Origin: Paenochrobactrum gallinarii
Lineage (GTDB): Bacteria > Pseudomonadota > Alphaproteobacteria > Rhizobiales > Rhizobiaceae
Length of the DNA stretch: 64,000 nt
Reading direction: 5' to 3'
Assembly (NCBI RefSeq): GCF_014205685.1
Contig: NZ_JACIIU010000001.1
Coordinates: 310,001 to 374,000, forward strand
Shown: positions 38,550 through 49,292 of the stretch, one piece after another
Numbering within the stretch: the first letter of the stretch is position 1
Layout: each line of letters opens with the position of its first letter
Notes under the pieces: model-generated
The model's database searches: none
Seen by the model: only the letters and a program-made list of their open reading frames with translations
Told to the model about the DNA's origin: nothing
Translations under genes and position numbers: made by a program

Positions 38550-38631
38550 TGTTCTTCGTTCCTCTTAAGCCTCTCACCGCCATTGCCGCTGCGGTGTTAA
38601 ATTGTTCTGAACCGATAATACGCCCGGCTAC

Positions 38632-39954
38632 TCAAAAACTCTCTCTCAGCCATTGGCCGACACGCTGTATTCGTCCACCCGTCCCGGTCAGCCGGCCTGA
38701 ACCTGCTGCCTTAATTGACCGCTCTTCGACACCCGCAACCTGCGGGTAGATCAACAAGCCAACGGTGGCGGAAAAAGCCGCTCCTTTGGCCGCATCCGGC
38801 AGGCCCGAAATCCCCAGCGGCCGCCCGATACGAGCATTGCGCGCCAGGATACGTCGCGCAGCTTCCGGCATACCCGGCAGCTGGCTGGCACCACCGGTCA
38901 GCACAACACGTTTTCCAACGATTGTGCCAAAGCCGGACTGATTCAGCCGGTCACGTACCAGTTCCAGTGTTTCTTCAACACGGGCACGGATAATACGCGT
39001 CAGGACTGAGCGTGGATACTGATTTGGCATGTCTCGCTCATCATCACCAATCGGGGGAACGCTGATCAGATCGCGTTCATCCGCAGCGCTTGGGAGTGCT
39101 GAACCATACATAACCTTCAAGCGTTCGGCGTCTTCCATACGGGTGGAAAAGCCGCGCGCCACATCCATGGTCACGTGATTGCCACCAATGGCAATCGCAT
39201 CCGCATGAATAAATTTACCTTCTGAGAAAACAGAAATAGTTGTCGTGCCGCCGCCCATATCGATGCAGGCAACACCCATTTCCGCTTCATCATCCACCAA
39301 TGCAGCCAAACCGCTGGCATATGGTGTTGCAACCATCGCTTCCACTGATAAATGGCAACGATTGATGCATAATTCCAAATTACGCAATGGTGCGCTATCG
39401 GCTGTTAACACGTGCATGTCAACGCCTAAACTGTCACCCAGCATTCCCATCGGATCACGAATGCCGCGCTCACCATCAAGGGTGTAGCCAATCGGCAGCG
39501 AGTGAACCAGATTGCGTTCTGCAGCCAGCGCTTGTTTGGCACCTGCGGCCAAGACACGGCGCACATCAGAGCGATCAACTTCATGGCCGCCAAGATTGAT
39601 GCTGGCCGACAAAATTTCGCTTTTCAAACGACCGGCAGAAATATTGACGATCAGACTGTCGACCGTCAAACCGGCCATACGTTCTGCCGCATCAACAGCC
39701 AGACGAATGGATTGTTCCGCAGCATCCAGATCAATAATCACACCGGATTTAACACCGTATGATTTCTGATGGCCGATGCCGAGCACTTCCATACGATGGG
39801 TGCGACCTGGCAACATCGCGCTTTCTTCACGCGGCGTCAGCCGCGCGATGACGCAAGACACTTTGCTGGAACCCACATCAAGAACAGTTAAAAGACGCAC
39901 CTTGCGCCCTGCTGATCCTGAATTTGCTGCCGACTTGTTACCAAAAATACTCAT
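38632..39954 (-). CDS. ftsA: Cell division protein FtsA
   Basis: A 440-residue actin-like ATPase that tethers FtsZ to the membrane. The phosphate-1 motif is VLDVGSSKVSCVIARL, the phosphate-2 region CIDMGGGTTTISVFS and the adenosine motif VVLTGGASQLPGM. The 1C insertion segment typical of FtsA is at about 90-170. The C-terminal amphipathic membrane anchor is GRIQRVGQWLRESF. It overlaps the ftsQ stop by four bases (ATGA) and is followed by ftsZ after an 82-base gap. Confidence 0.97.
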   Translation of the reverse strand: MSIFGNKSAANSGSAGRKVRLLTVLDVGSSKVSCVIARLTPREESAMLPGRTHRMEVLGIGHQKSYGVKSGVIIDLDAAEQSIRLAVDAAERMAGLTVDSLIVNISAGRLKSEILSASINLGGHEVDRSDVRRVLAAGAKQALAAERNLVHSLPIGYTLDGERGIRDPMGMLGDSLGVDMHVLTADSAPLRNLELCINRCHLSVEAMVATPYASGLAALVDDEAEMGVACIDMGGGTTTISVFSEGKFIHADAIAIGGNHVTMDVARGFSTRMEDAERLKVMYGSALPSAADERDLISVPPIGDDERDMPNQYPRSVLTRIIRARVEETLELVRDRLNQSGFGTIVGKRVVLTGGASQLPGMPEAARRILARNARIGRPLGISGLPDAAKGAAFSATVGLLIYPQVAGVEERSIKAAGSGRLTGTGGRIQRVGQWLRESF

Positions 39955-40883
39955 GCGCGTTTCCCCGCACGTGCGGCCTGCTGGCGTTCTTTTAATAGTT
40001 TCTCACGTGCGACCTGTCCGGTCTCCGTCAACAAAACAGTAACGCGGTCATTCAACCGCATATCGACGGAAACAATATCGCGGGACAGCAGATGCTGATC
40101 CCGATCCAATTGTTCAATCTGTGCCAATGCTTTTTGCGGTTCGAATTCCGGCAGCAGCACCCGCACGCCGTTTTCCAAAAGCAGATCCCATCGCCGGTCG
40201 GCGACACGAACATAGGCACGCACTTTGGATGCAAGCGCCGGATAGGCACTGACATCGGTAATAAAATTCTTCACACGGGTTTCCGCACCCTCACCTACCA
40301 CCAATGGCAGCTGAGCATAACGACCTGAACGGTAAGGCACGATTTCTTTGCCGTCAGCATCAATCAGCGACAGGGCATCATCGCTCTGCCAGATAGCATG
40401 TGCTTTGCGCTCTTGCAGCGACACCAGCACAGTGCCCGGATAGATTTTGCGCACTTCAGCGCTTTCCACCCAAGGCAATTGCGAAATTTCTTCACGCGCA
40501 CGCTCGACGTTCAATCCAATCAGCGAGGTTGAGCCATCAAGGTTCAATTGTCCCAGCACATCGATATCAGACGTTTCGGCGTTACCAACAACTTCCACAC
40601 GCTCGATTGCAAAACCAAGCGTTGAGGTTGTTACTTTAATGACATCTTCAGAATGTCCTCCGGCCACCATGCCATAAGCACCGGTCGCCGCGAAAAAGCC
40701 TGCCAAGCCAATAGTGCCGGCAAAACGCGGGATATGGATGCGCCCCTGAAACAGACGGGCGATAAAACGAAAAGGTTTACGCAAGAATTTAGGCAATACA
40801 AAAGCAATACCCTGCACCGACGATGCGTGACGCACCGACTGAGCACTGTACTGAGCTTTAGCCTTTTTCTTTAACGCAAGCAC
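39951..40883 (-). CDS. ftsQ: Cell division protein FtsQ
   Basis: A 310-residue bitopic divisome protein. After a basic cytoplasmic tail a single helix (about [23 protein letters not shown]) leads to a periplasmic POTRA domain ([23 protein letters not shown]) and the FtsQ beta domain ([29 protein letters not shown]). The frame extends to a TTG at 40904, but the GTG at 40883 has GGAGG seven bases upstream and is preferred. That start overlaps ddlB by 13 bases. FtsQ bridges FtsA/FtsZ to FtsL, FtsI and FtsW. Confidence 0.93.
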   Translation of the reverse strand: MLALKKKAKAQYSAQSVRHASSVQGIAFVLPKFLRKPFRFIARLFQGRIHIPRFAGTIGLAGFFAATGAYGMVAGGHSEDVIKVTTSTLGFAIERVEVVGNAETSDIDVLGQLNLDGSTSLIGLNVERAREEISQLPWVESAEVRKIYPGTVLVSLQERKAHAIWQSDDALSLIDADGKEIVPYRSGRYAQLPLVVGEGAETRVKNFITDVSAYPALASKVRAYVRVADRRWDLLLENGVRVLLPEFEPQKALAQIEQLDRDQHLLSRDIVSVDMRLNDRVTVLLTETGQVAREKLLKERQQAARAGKRA

Positions 40884-41797
40884 GACGCGTCCTCCACCAT
40901 CCAACTCAATAACGCACCAAAGGAAATACCTTCTGCACGCGCAATATCAGGCACAAGAGAGGTTGGGGTCATGCCCGACTGGGTATTAACTTCCAGCCAA
41001 ACCAGCTCGCCATCCTCTGAAAAACGATCATCATACCGGAAGTCCGAACGACTCACACCTTTACAGCCAATTGCCCTATGTGCCTCAAGCGCCATTATTT
41101 GAATTTTTTGGTAAATATTTGGTAAAATTTTTGCCGGACACTCATGTTTTGATGCGCCAGCAACATATTTTGAATCGTAATCATAGAACTGATGACCAAC
41201 CGGAATAATCTCGCAAACACCAAGCACCCGATCACCCATGACGGCGCAGGTCAGCTCACGGCCGGCCACATAATGCTCAACCAGCACTTCATCGCCATAT
41301 TTCCAATCAGGTGACGAGATGACCTGAGGCGGATGCGACTGATCTTCCTGAACAATCACCACGCCAAAGCTTGAACCTTCACGCACCGGCTTCACCACAT
41401 ATGGTGGCTTGATCGGATGTTCATTACCTAATTCAAAACGGTTCATCACTACGGATTCAGCAACATTCACTCCGGCAGCAGCGACCACTTTTTTGGCGCG
41501 CGCCTTATCCATTGCCAAAGCCGAAGCCATCACGCCGGAATGGGTGTAAGGAATTTGTAAAAATTCGAGAATGCCCTGAATAGAGCCATCTTCGCCAAAA
41601 GGACCGTGTAACGCGTTAAACACCACATCAGGACGAAGCTCCGCCAGAACGGCCGCAACATTGCGATCCATATCAACGCGGGTGACGCGGTAACCTTCAG
41701 CTTCCAACGCATCAGCACAAGCTGCGCCAGATGACAAGCTGACAGGGCGTTCTGATGAAAAACCACCCATCAATACGGCAACATGTTTTTTAGCCAT
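40871..41797 (-). CDS. ddlB: D-alanine--D-alanine ligase
   Basis: A 308-residue ATP-grasp enzyme making the D-Ala-D-Ala ending of the peptidoglycan stem. The family motifs are [12 protein letters not shown] near residue 64, [12 protein letters not shown] for ATP, and the metal-binding [15 protein letters not shown] near 280. A GAGAGGGG site precedes the ATG. A 280-base gap to murB upstream suggests an internal promoter; that gap carries three GANTC sites. Confidence 0.96.
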   Translation of the reverse strand: MAKKHVAVLMGGFSSERPVSLSSGAACADALEAEGYRVTRVDMDRNVAAVLAELRPDVVFNALHGPFGEDGSIQGILEFLQIPYTHSGVMASALAMDKARAKKVVAAAGVNVAESVVMNRFELGNEHPIKPPYVVKPVREGSSFGVVIVQEDQSHPPQVISSPDWKYGDEVLVEHYVAGRELTCAVMGDRVLGVCEIIPVGHQFYDYDSKYVAGASKHECPAKILPNIYQKIQIMALEAHRAIGCKGVSRSDFRYDDRFSEDGELVWLEVNTQSGMTPTSLVPDIARAEGISFGALLSWMVEDASCLR

Positions 41798-42077
41798 ATG
41801 ATAACCCCTCTCTTGTCATAAACGACGCAAAATACAAAAAGCCGTCACCGGCAAAACTCGCAACAGAAAATACATATGTTCGAAACGAGAAAACCTCGTC
41901 GAATCAAATCACTGAACGCTGTACCCTAAAGAATCAGATCGTTGATTCTGTGGCAAGCCCCCAGATAGATTAGTTATTTATTAGATATGCCGGAAACATC
42001 AGAAAAGACTCGGTTTCCTGGAAAACAAGCATCAAAAAAATATTTATTTTTACAAAATAAATTGAAGCCCGTGCCAA
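41798..42077. promoter_or_regulatory. murB-ddlB gap, likely internal promoter region
   Basis: The largest gap within the division cluster. It includes GANTC sites at 41901-41905, 41931-41935 and 41944-41948. The last two form the arms of an inverted repeat GAATCA-6-TGATTC. No open frame of interest is visible. The placement directly before ddlB-ftsQ-ftsA-ftsZ suggests a promoter for the ftsZ end of the cluster, but no -35/-10 pair was confidently recognised. Confidence 0.4.
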
Positions 42078-43058
42078 TTAAGCGAGAAACACCGCATCAT
42101 CTGCAACCTGAAGTTCAGACAAGCTCTGACCAGAGGCAAACAGGCCAATACGCTTAATTTCCCATTCCAGCAAAATACCGGAATTTTCCAATACCTTTGC
42201 CCGCACCGTTTCGCCCAAACGTTCCAGATCAAAGCCGCTGGCCGCACCATTATTGATCATGAAATTGCAATGCATGACCGACATTTGCGCATCGCCAACT
42301 CGCAAGCCACGACAGCCTGCCTTATCAATTTCTTTCCACGCGGATGTGCCTTCAGGATTTTTAAACGTCGAGCCGCCGGTTTTTTCACGTACCGGCTGTA
42401 CGGTTTCACGATGATGCAGCACATCGTCCATCGCTTGGCGAATAGTTGCCGGATCGCCCTTTTCACCTTCTAAAATAGCGGAGGTGAAAATCAAATCAGC
42501 AGGTACCGCGGAATGACGATAGGTGTAACCCATATCGGCATTGCTCAAAACGTGCAGATTGCCTTTTCTGTCGAGCGCGCGCACTTCGACCACGCGCTCG
42601 CAGGTCTCAACACCGTTAGCACCGGCATTCATCCGCAGCGCACCACCAAGACCACCCGGAATACCGCTATAGAAATGAAAACCGGTAAGCTGCGCTTCCA
42701 GTGCTGAGGCAGCAAGACGTTTATCTGTCGCTGCCGCACCGGCCTTCAGGCGCGTATCACTCACCTGCTCAACAGTGCCAAAGCCTTTAGCGCTCAAACG
42801 CACCACAAAGCCCGGTATGCCGCCATCGCGCACCATCAGATTGGAGCCGATGCCCACCACCATTAACGGAATTTCTTCCGGCAGGACTTGCAGAAATAAA
42901 GCGAGATCTTCTTCATCAGCCGGCTGGAAAAACACTTGTGCCGGACCACCGGTGCGAAACCAGGTGATTTTGTCCATTCCGGCATCAACCGTCATCTTAC
43001 CGCGCAGACCTTTTAACCGGTCACCCAGACGCGCCAGAAGAAGCTCACCGCTTTCCAT
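42078..43058 (-). CDS. murB: UDP-N-acetylenolpyruvoylglucosamine reductase
   Basis: A 326-residue FAD enzyme reducing enolpyruvyl-UDP-GlcNAc to UDP-MurNAc. FAD-binding segments are [23 protein letters not shown] and [18 protein letters not shown]. The active-site serine/glutamate region is [12 protein letters not shown] and [13 protein letters not shown], type I MurB. The ATG at 43058 follows the murC stop by four bases; a longer frame to 43283 runs out of frame over murC and is spurious. Confidence 0.96.
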   Translation of the reverse strand: MESGELLLARLGDRLKGLRGKMTVDAGMDKITWFRTGGPAQVFFQPADEEDLALFLQVLPEEIPLMVVGIGSNLMVRDGGIPGFVVRLSAKGFGTVEQVSDTRLKAGAAATDKRLAASALEAQLTGFHFYSGIPGGLGGALRMNAGANGVETCERVVEVRALDRKGNLHVLSNADMGYTYRHSAVPADLIFTSAILEGEKGDPATIRQAMDDVLHHRETVQPVREKTGGSTFKNPEGTSAWKEIDKAGCRGLRVGDAQMSVMHCNFMINNGAASGFDLERLGETVRAKVLENSGILLEWEIKRIGLFASGQSLSELQVADDAVFLA

Positions 43059-43062
43059 GATT

Positions 43063-44469
43063 TTATGCCTTATCCAATGCTGCCAATTCGTCCGGCAATG
43101 CGTAAGCCCATTGGGTAATGTTACCGGCACCCAGGCAGATAACAAAATCACCCGGGCGCGCGATTTCATGCACCATCGGCGCCAAAGCTTCAGCACCACT
43201 GGCAAAACGTGCATCGCGGTGACCGGCCGTTTTAATGCGCGACACCAGATTTTGTGAATCAACACCTTCAATCGGGTCTTCACCAGCCGTATAAACCGGC
43301 GCTACAATCACAGTATCGGCATCATTGAAGCATGATGCAAATTCATCATAAAGGCTATGCAAACGTGTATAGCGATGCGGCTGAACGATAGCCACAACGC
43401 GACCCTTGGTTGCAGCCCGTCCGGCATTCAGCACCGCGCGGATTTCCACCGGATGGTGGCCGTAATCGTCAAAAACTTCAACGCCGTTCCAGGTGCCGGT
43501 ATGGGTAAAGCGACGCTTCACACCACCAAAGGCCCCAAGACCTTTCACAATATCGTCTGCCGAGATACCAAGCTCATAGGCCACAGCAATCGCAGCCGTC
43601 GCATTGGACACATTGTGCATGCCCGGCATTGGCAGACGCAGACCTTCGATCAGCACCATATCACCCTTGCGGGAGCGGATCTGGACGTCAAACACACTCA
43701 CCGCACCATCCATATGATGGTTGATATAGCGCACATCAGCTTGCGGATTATGGCCATAAGTAATGATGCGACGGTCTTCAATACGGCTGACAAGTGCCTG
43801 CACTTCAGGATGATCAAGGCACATAACGCCAAAACCATAGAAAGGCACATTCTCAACAAACTGCCGGAAGGCTGCACGCACATTGTCAAAAGAACCATAA
43901 TGATCCAGATGCTCAGGATCGATATTGGTGATCACGGCAATATCAGCAGGCAGTTTTAAGAAAGTACCATCACTTTCATCGGCCTCAACCACCATCCAGT
44001 CACCATCGCCCATACGCGCATTGGTGCCATAGGCATTAATGATGCCGCCATTGATAACGGTCGGATCAAGCTTACCTGCATCAAGCAGAGCTGCAACCAT
44101 GGATGTCGTGGTGGTTTTGCCATGGGTACCACCAATGGCGATAGCATGACGGAAGCGCATCAGCTCGGCCAGCATTTCAGCGCGGCGCACAACCGGCAAC
44201 AACTTCTCACGCGCTGCAATCAGCTCAGGATTGCTTGCTTTAATTGCGGTTGAAACAACAACCACATCCGCATCGCCTAAGTTTTCAGCCTTATGGCCGA
44301 CAAAAACTTCAATGCCCTTTTCACGCAGACGCTGCACATTGGCACCATCTGCCTGATCTGACCCCTGCACTTTATAACCAAGATTGTGCAGCACTTCGGC
44401 AATACCGCTCATCCCAATGCCGCCAATACCGACAAAATGTACGAGCCCGATATTTAACGGCATCTTCAT
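43063..44469 (-). CDS. murC: UDP-N-acetylmuramate--L-alanine ligase
   Basis: A 468-residue Mur ligase adding L-Ala to UDP-MurNAc. The UDP-binding N-terminus is [17 protein letters not shown], the P-loop is [11 protein letters not shown] near 108, and further motifs are [14 protein letters not shown] and [14 protein letters not shown]. Its start overlaps the murG stop by four bases. Length is normal. Confidence 0.97.
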   Translation of the reverse strand: MKMPLNIGLVHFVGIGGIGMSGIAEVLHNLGYKVQGSDQADGANVQRLREKGIEVFVGHKAENLGDADVVVVSTAIKASNPELIAAREKLLPVVRRAEMLAELMRFRHAIAIGGTHGKTTTTSMVAALLDAGKLDPTVINGGIINAYGTNARMGDGDWMVVEADESDGTFLKLPADIAVITNIDPEHLDHYGSFDNVRAAFRQFVENVPFYGFGVMCLDHPEVQALVSRIEDRRIITYGHNPQADVRYINHHMDGAVSVFDVQIRSRKGDMVLIEGLRLPMPGMHNVSNATAAIAVAYELGISADDIVKGLGAFGGVKRRFTHTGTWNGVEVFDDYGHHPVEIRAVLNAGRAATKGRVVAIVQPHRYTRLHSLYDEFASCFNDADTVIVAPVYTAGEDPIEGVDSQNLVSRIKTAGHRDARFASGAEALAPMVHEIARPGDFVICLGAGNITQWAYALPDELAALDKA

Positions 44470-45593
44470 GGACGCAGTCCTTCCTTATAATCTTTCACTG
44501 ACTTGCCCGCTGCAATAACCTCTGCCAGATCGGCAAGCAACCGTGTTGCATCAAGTTTACCGACAGTTTTTGCAGCTTCAGCCATTTTCGCCAATCGCTG
44601 CGGCTCATCCATAGCCACTTGAATAAGTTCCGCCAGCTTCTGTGGTGATAGTTCTGTTTGTTTGATGACCTGCGCTCCGCCCACAGCAGCCAATGCTTCA
44701 GCATTTGCGGATTGGTCATGGTCAAGCGCGTGCGGAAACGGCACCAGAATAGCCGGACGGCCAATGGCGGCAATTTCCGAAACAGTGGAAGCACCAGAAC
44801 GGGCAATGATAAATTGCGCATCGGCCTGAAGTGCAGGCAGATCGCTGAAGAAAGGCTCAACCTGCGCACCAACGCCCAGTTTTTCATAAATCGCAGTGAC
44901 AGTTTCCTGATCTTCAGGACGCGCCTGCTGGGCAATCAGCAAGCGTGCCTGATATGTCTTTGGCAATAAAGCAATGGCCGCCGGAACCGCCTGGCTAAAA
45001 TATTGTGCGCCTTGACTGCCGCCAAAAACCAGCAAATGAAAGCGGTCATTGTCACTTGAAAGCTGATAGGGTTGCTTGGCTGCTGCCACCACCGGCGGAC
45101 GCACCGGATTGCCGGTCGTGATAATTTTATCGGCAAATGTACCTTTGCCTTCCGCCAAAAAACCACCGGCAATGGCTTTAACCCGTGCAGCCAAACCTTT
45201 ATTGGCGCGCCCCATCACGGCATTTTGCTCATGAATAAGGGTCGGGATATTCATGCGATGCGCAGCATAAAGCGGTGGCAAGGTCGGATAACCACCAAAG
45301 CCCACCACCAGTTTCGGCTTTAACTTTTTAAACAAAGCCCGGCTGTCGAGATTACCGCGCCACAATTCCCACATGGTGCGGGCGATGGCGACAGGATTGC
45401 GCCCCGACAAAGTGGCCGAGCGGATCACATGCACATGATCAGCGGCAAAGGCACCGGAAAAACGCTGTGCTCTGGCATCCGTTGCCAGATGCACATCATA
45501 GCCGCGTGCGGTCAGTTCATAAGCCAAAGCTTCGGCCGGAAACAGATGTCCGCCAGTACCACCCGCTGCAAGCACGATTACATCTTTTTGCAT
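44466..45593 (-). CDS. murG: UDP-GlcNAc transferase MurG (lipid II synthase)
   Basis: A 375-residue GT28 enzyme on the cytoplasmic face of the membrane that adds GlcNAc to lipid I. The Gly-rich loop 1 is [16 protein letters not shown] at the N-terminus, loop 2 [11 protein letters not shown] and loop 3 [12 protein letters not shown]. The donor-site ISRSGAS-like motif is [26 protein letters not shown]. It lies nine bases after ftsW. Confidence 0.96.
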   Translation of the reverse strand: MQKDVIVLAAGGTGGHLFPAEALAYELTARGYDVHLATDARAQRFSGAFAADHVHVIRSATLSGRNPVAIARTMWELWRGNLDSRALFKKLKPKLVVGFGGYPTLPPLYAAHRMNIPTLIHEQNAVMGRANKGLAARVKAIAGGFLAEGKGTFADKIITTGNPVRPPVVAAAKQPYQLSSDNDRFHLLVFGGSQGAQYFSQAVPAAIALLPKTYQARLLIAQQARPEDQETVTAIYEKLGVGAQVEPFFSDLPALQADAQFIIARSGASTVSEIAAIGRPAILVPFPHALDHDQSANAEALAAVGGAQVIKQTELSPQKLAELIQVAMDEPQRLAKMAEAAKTVGKLDATRLLADLAEVIAAGKSVKDYKEGLRP

Positions 45594-45602
45594 CTTTTTT
45601 TC

Positions 45603-46751
45603 TCACAGAGCCGGTGCCTGTGTCCCCATACGTACCGTTGCCGACATGCGCCCTTCAGGGCGGCGGCGTGTTAAGGCCAGCAGAATACCCATCGTGATGG
45701 CAATCGCGATCAGGGACGAACCACCATAGGAAATAAACGGCAGCGTCATACCTTTTGCAGGCATCAGGTGCAAATTCACCGCCATATTGATGACCGACTG
45801 AAAACCGAACAGGATCACCACACCGGAAATCGCTAAACGGCTGAACGGATCATTCTGGCGTTGCGCAATCAACAAGCCGCGCACCACGATAAATGCAAAG
45901 AGCAGCATAATCAGCAGGCACAGGATAATGCCGTATTCTTCTGCGGCGACCGAAAAGATAAAGTCAGTGTGACTATCAGGAATGATGCGCTTGACTGTAC
46001 CCTCACCCGGGCCTTGGCCAAACCAGCCACCGCGCAAAATAGCTTCGCGGCCGCTATCCACCTGAAACGTATCTCCCTCACCTGTCATAAAGCGGTCAAT
46101 ACGACCGGCCACATGCGGGAAAAACATATAAGCGCCAAAAGCACCGGCAGCACCGACAAGACCAAGCAACAAAATCCAGAACATGTTCAAGCCGGCCAGA
46201 AAGAACATGCCACCCCAAGTGCCTGCCGTCAGCATGGTTTGCCCGAAATCCGGCTGCAATACCAACAGAGCAACCACAAGCCCGCACAAAAGCATCGCAA
46301 ATAAATTGCCCGGAATATCGGACCGGCGCTGCTGCTCAGCAAAAAGCCAGGCGCAAATCACCACAAAAGCAGGCTTCATAAACTCAGATGGCTGAATGGA
46401 AATGCCCAGAATAGAAATCCAGCGCCGCGCACCCTTCACTTCAACCCCGATAAACAAGGCTGCCACCATCATCAGCAGCGCGCCCATCAGCAGGATCAGC
46501 GAATAACGGCGAATTTCACGCGGCGAACAAAAAGACACGCCAATCATGATAATCACGGCCGGAACCATGAAAAAAGTCTGGCGCTCCACAAAGTGGAAAC
46601 TATCAAGGCCGATACGTTCGGCAACCGCAGGGCTTGCCGCAAAAGACAGCAAAATACCTAACCCCATCAGGCTCAAACAGGCAGCGAGAAAGTAGCGATC
46701 AATCGTCCACCACCAATTTGCAACAGGGCCACGGTCAACACGACTTACCAT
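45603..46751 (-). CDS. ftsW: FtsW, septal peptidoglycan glycosyltransferase (SEDS)
   Basis: A 382-residue SEDS polymerase with about ten membrane helices. Signatures include GVEVKGARRWISILGISIQPSEFMKPAFV, QPDFGQTMLTAGTWGGMFF (catalytic Asp region) and the C-terminal GMTLPFISYGGSSLIA. It works with FtsI to build septal wall. The start overlaps the murD stop by one base (TGATG). Confidence 0.96.
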   Translation of the reverse strand: MVSRVDRGPVANWWWTIDRYFLAACLSLMGLGILLSFAASPAVAERIGLDSFHFVERQTFFMVPAVIIMIGVSFCSPREIRRYSLILLMGALLMMVAALFIGVEVKGARRWISILGISIQPSEFMKPAFVVICAWLFAEQQRRSDIPGNLFAMLLCGLVVALLVLQPDFGQTMLTAGTWGGMFFLAGLNMFWILLLGLVGAAGAFGAYMFFPHVAGRIDRFMTGEGDTFQVDSGREAILRGGWFGQGPGEGTVKRIIPDSHTDFIFSVAAEEYGIILCLLIMLLFAFIVVRGLLIAQRQNDPFSRLAISGVVILFGFQSVINMAVNLHLMPAKGMTLPFISYGGSSLIAIAITMGILLALTRRRPEGRMSATVRMGTQAPAL

Positions 46752-48154
46752 CAGTTTGCCCCTTCAATCTTTGTCGTGCCTGCCAAAGCAAACACAAAAT
46801 CTCGAAATGCATCGCCACGCTTTTCAAAATTTTGAAACTGATCAAAACTGGCGCAAGCTGGCGACAACAGCACAACCGGTTCATGTGCGGCATCAGCGCC
46901 TGCATCATGTGCCGCATGGGTCACGGCAACTTCTAATGTATCAGAAATTTCGTAAACAACATCATTACCTAACGTGGCGGCAAAAGCAGCGGCTGCTTCA
47001 CCGATCAGATAGGCTTTGGCAACACGTGGGAAAAATTCGCGCAATGCTTCAATGCCACCCGCTTTTGGCACACCACCGACAATCCAGTAAATGTTTTTAG
47101 CAAATGAGGATAAAGCCGGTGCGGTGGCTTCTGCATTGGTGGCTTTGGAATCGTTGACGAACAGCACTTTGCCACGACGCGCCACCTGTTCCATGCGATG
47201 CGCAAGCCCTGGAAAACTCTGCAAGCCCGCTTCAATTTCGGTGAAGCTCAGGCCAACACTCATGCAAGCTGCAATTGCAGCCAAAGCGTTTTGCGCATTA
47301 TGGCTGCCGCGCAGCGAGCCGATGGATTGCAGCGAGCCTAATGATTTCACATCACCGGAACGCGCATAAAACAACTCTGATTTTATAGCAAAATAGCCGT
47401 TTTGCAGCGGCTTATCTTTCGAAATGCGAATAAGTTTATCGGTTTTTGCTGCCAGACTATCAGCAATTTTCACGCAATAATCATCATCAACCCCGACAAT
47501 CGCTACATCGCTTTGTGCGACCAACCGCGCTTTGATGGCAGCATAGTTTTCCATCGCTCCATGACGGTCGAGATGATCAGGTGTTAAATTAAGCAAGATA
47601 CCGGCACTTGGATTAAGCGATGGTGCGAGATCAATCTGATAAGACGAGCACTCAACCACATAGAACTTATTTGCCGCCGGAGCATCAAGGGTTAAAATCG
47701 CAGTACCGATATTGCCGCCAAGCTGCATGTCGCGGCCGGATGATTTTAAAATATGGGCAATCAGTGCTGTGGTTGTCGATTTACCATTGGTGCCGGTAAT
47801 AGCAATGAACGGGCAATCCGGCGCCAAAAGCTTACGCTCGCGCACAAATAATTCCACATCACCGATGATTTCAACACCTGCCTCATGCGCCAGTTGCACT
47901 GTCCAATGCGGCTTTGGATGCGTCAGTGGTACGCCCGGAGACAAAACAAGGGCAGAAAACTGCCCCCAGTCTGCCAGACGTAAATCGCCTGTTGCAATGC
48001 CTTCGGCCTGCGCCTTGGCAACACTTTGCGGATTATCATCCCATGCAATAATCTGCGCGCCCCCCGCCACAATGGCTTTGGCCGTCGCAAGACCCGATCC
48101 CCCTAAACCAAAAAGGGCAATGGTTTTATCTTTTAAAGCGGTGATCGGGATCAT
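46751..48154 (-). CDS. murD: UDP-N-acetylmuramoylalanine--D-glutamate ligase
   Basis: A 467-residue Mur ligase adding D-Glu. The N-terminal dinucleotide-like fold is [16 protein letters not shown], the P-loop is [14 protein letters not shown] near 120, and [23 protein letters not shown] is the Mg/UMA region. [17 protein letters not shown] is the C-terminal motif. It lies nine bases after mraY. Confidence 0.97.
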   Translation of the reverse strand: MIPITALKDKTIALFGLGGSGLATAKAIVAGGAQIIAWDDNPQSVAKAQAEGIATGDLRLADWGQFSALVLSPGVPLTHPKPHWTVQLAHEAGVEIIGDVELFVRERKLLAPDCPFIAITGTNGKSTTTALIAHILKSSGRDMQLGGNIGTAILTLDAPAANKFYVVECSSYQIDLAPSLNPSAGILLNLTPDHLDRHGAMENYAAIKARLVAQSDVAIVGVDDDYCVKIADSLAAKTDKLIRISKDKPLQNGYFAIKSELFYARSGDVKSLGSLQSIGSLRGSHNAQNALAAIAACMSVGLSFTEIEAGLQSFPGLAHRMEQVARRGKVLFVNDSKATNAEATAPALSSFAKNIYWIVGGVPKAGGIEALREFFPRVAKAYLIGEAAAAFAATLGNDVVYEISDTLEVAVTHAAHDAGADAAHEPVVLLSPACASFDQFQNFEKRGDAFRDFVFALAGTTKIEGAN

Positions 48155-48163
48155 TGCAAATGC

Positions 48164-49246
48164 CTAGCGAAGCTTCAGAGTTGAAAGACCAATCATGGCC
48201 AGAATGATAGCCACAATCCAGAAACGGATAACGACCTGACTTTCCGTCCAGCCTTTTTTCTCAAAATGGTGATGGATCGGCGCCATCAGGAAAACACGTT
48301 TTCCGGTTAGTTTGAATGACGCAACCTGAATGATGACGGAAAGTGCTTCTACCACAAACAAGCCACCAATAATCGCCAAAACAATTTCGTGTTTTGTCGC
48401 AACTGCCACCGCACCCAACATACCGCCAAGCGCCAGCGAACCGGTGTCGCCCATGAAAATCGCGGCAGGTGGCGCGTTGAACCAAAGGAAACCAAGGCCG
48501 GCACCAATAACAGCACCAAGCACCACGGAAAGTTCACCAGTGCCCGGCACAAAATGAATCTGCAAATAATCAGCAAAAATCGCATTACCGGAAAGATAGG
48601 CGATCAGGCCGAAAGAGGCCGCAGCCACCATCACCGGCACAATCGCCAAACCATCCAGACCATCGGTGAGGTTAACCGCATTACCGGCACCAACCATCAC
48701 GAAGGCTGCAACCGGAATAAAGAAAAGACCCAAATTCAAGACGAATGTTTTCACAAACGGGAATGTCAGCGATGAGGAAAATGGTTCCTGACCTGCATTC
48801 ATGATGAACCATGCAGCCACACCGGCAATCAGAAATTCCAGTCCCAAACGGGATTTTCCGGAAAAGCCTTTATCTGTCTGCTTGGTAACTTTCAGATAAT
48901 CATCATAAAAACCAATGGCGCCGAAACCAACAGAAACCATCAGCACAACCCAGACATAGACGCTGGAAAGATTGGCCCAAAGCAGCGACGAGGCCAAAAT
49001 ACCGGTCATGATCATCAGGCCGCCCATTGTCGGCGTACCGGCTTTTTTGAAATGGGTCTGCGGGCCGTCTGCACGGATCGGCTGCCCCCGCCCCTGACGC
49101 ACTCGCAAGGCATCGATAATACGCGGACCGAACAAAAACACGATCAGTGCCGAAGTTATCATCGCGCCGCCGGTACGAAACGTAATATAGCGGAACACGT
49201 TAAACGGCGCCACATGGTCAGCAAACAACGTCAAAAGCATCAGCAT
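48164..49246 (-). CDS. mraY: Phospho-MurNAc-pentapeptide transferase MraY
   Basis: A 360-residue polytopic enzyme that makes lipid I. Ten hydrophobic helices and the signatures [28 protein letters not shown] and [23 protein letters not shown] are typical and carry the catalytic Asp and His residues. The first gap from murF is 46 bases. Confidence 0.97.
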   Translation of the reverse strand: MLMLLTLFADHVAPFNVFRYITFRTGGAMITSALIVFLFGPRIIDALRVRQGRGQPIRADGPQTHFKKAGTPTMGGLMIMTGILASSLLWANLSSVYVWVVLMVSVGFGAIGFYDDYLKVTKQTDKGFSGKSRLGLEFLIAGVAAWFIMNAGQEPFSSSLTFPFVKTFVLNLGLFFIPVAAFVMVGAGNAVNLTDGLDGLAIVPVMVAAASFGLIAYLSGNAIFADYLQIHFVPGTGELSVVLGAVIGAGLGFLWFNAPPAAIFMGDTGSLALGGMLGAVAVATKHEIVLAIIGGLFVVEALSVIIQVASFKLTGKRVFLMAPIHHHFEKKGWTESQVVIRFWIVAIILAMIGLSTLKLR

Positions 49247-49292
49247 GGGCGGGTCATCCTTACAGGCATCATTCTTTATTTATTCCCTAAAC

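Noticed and set aside
43059-43283. 75-codon upstream extension of the murB frame
   Set aside because: It overlaps the end of murC in another frame; the ATG at 43058 follows the murC stop and begins the family sequence.
43357-43959. 200-residue plus-strand frame over murC
   Set aside because: Antisense shadow; no motif and no start signal.
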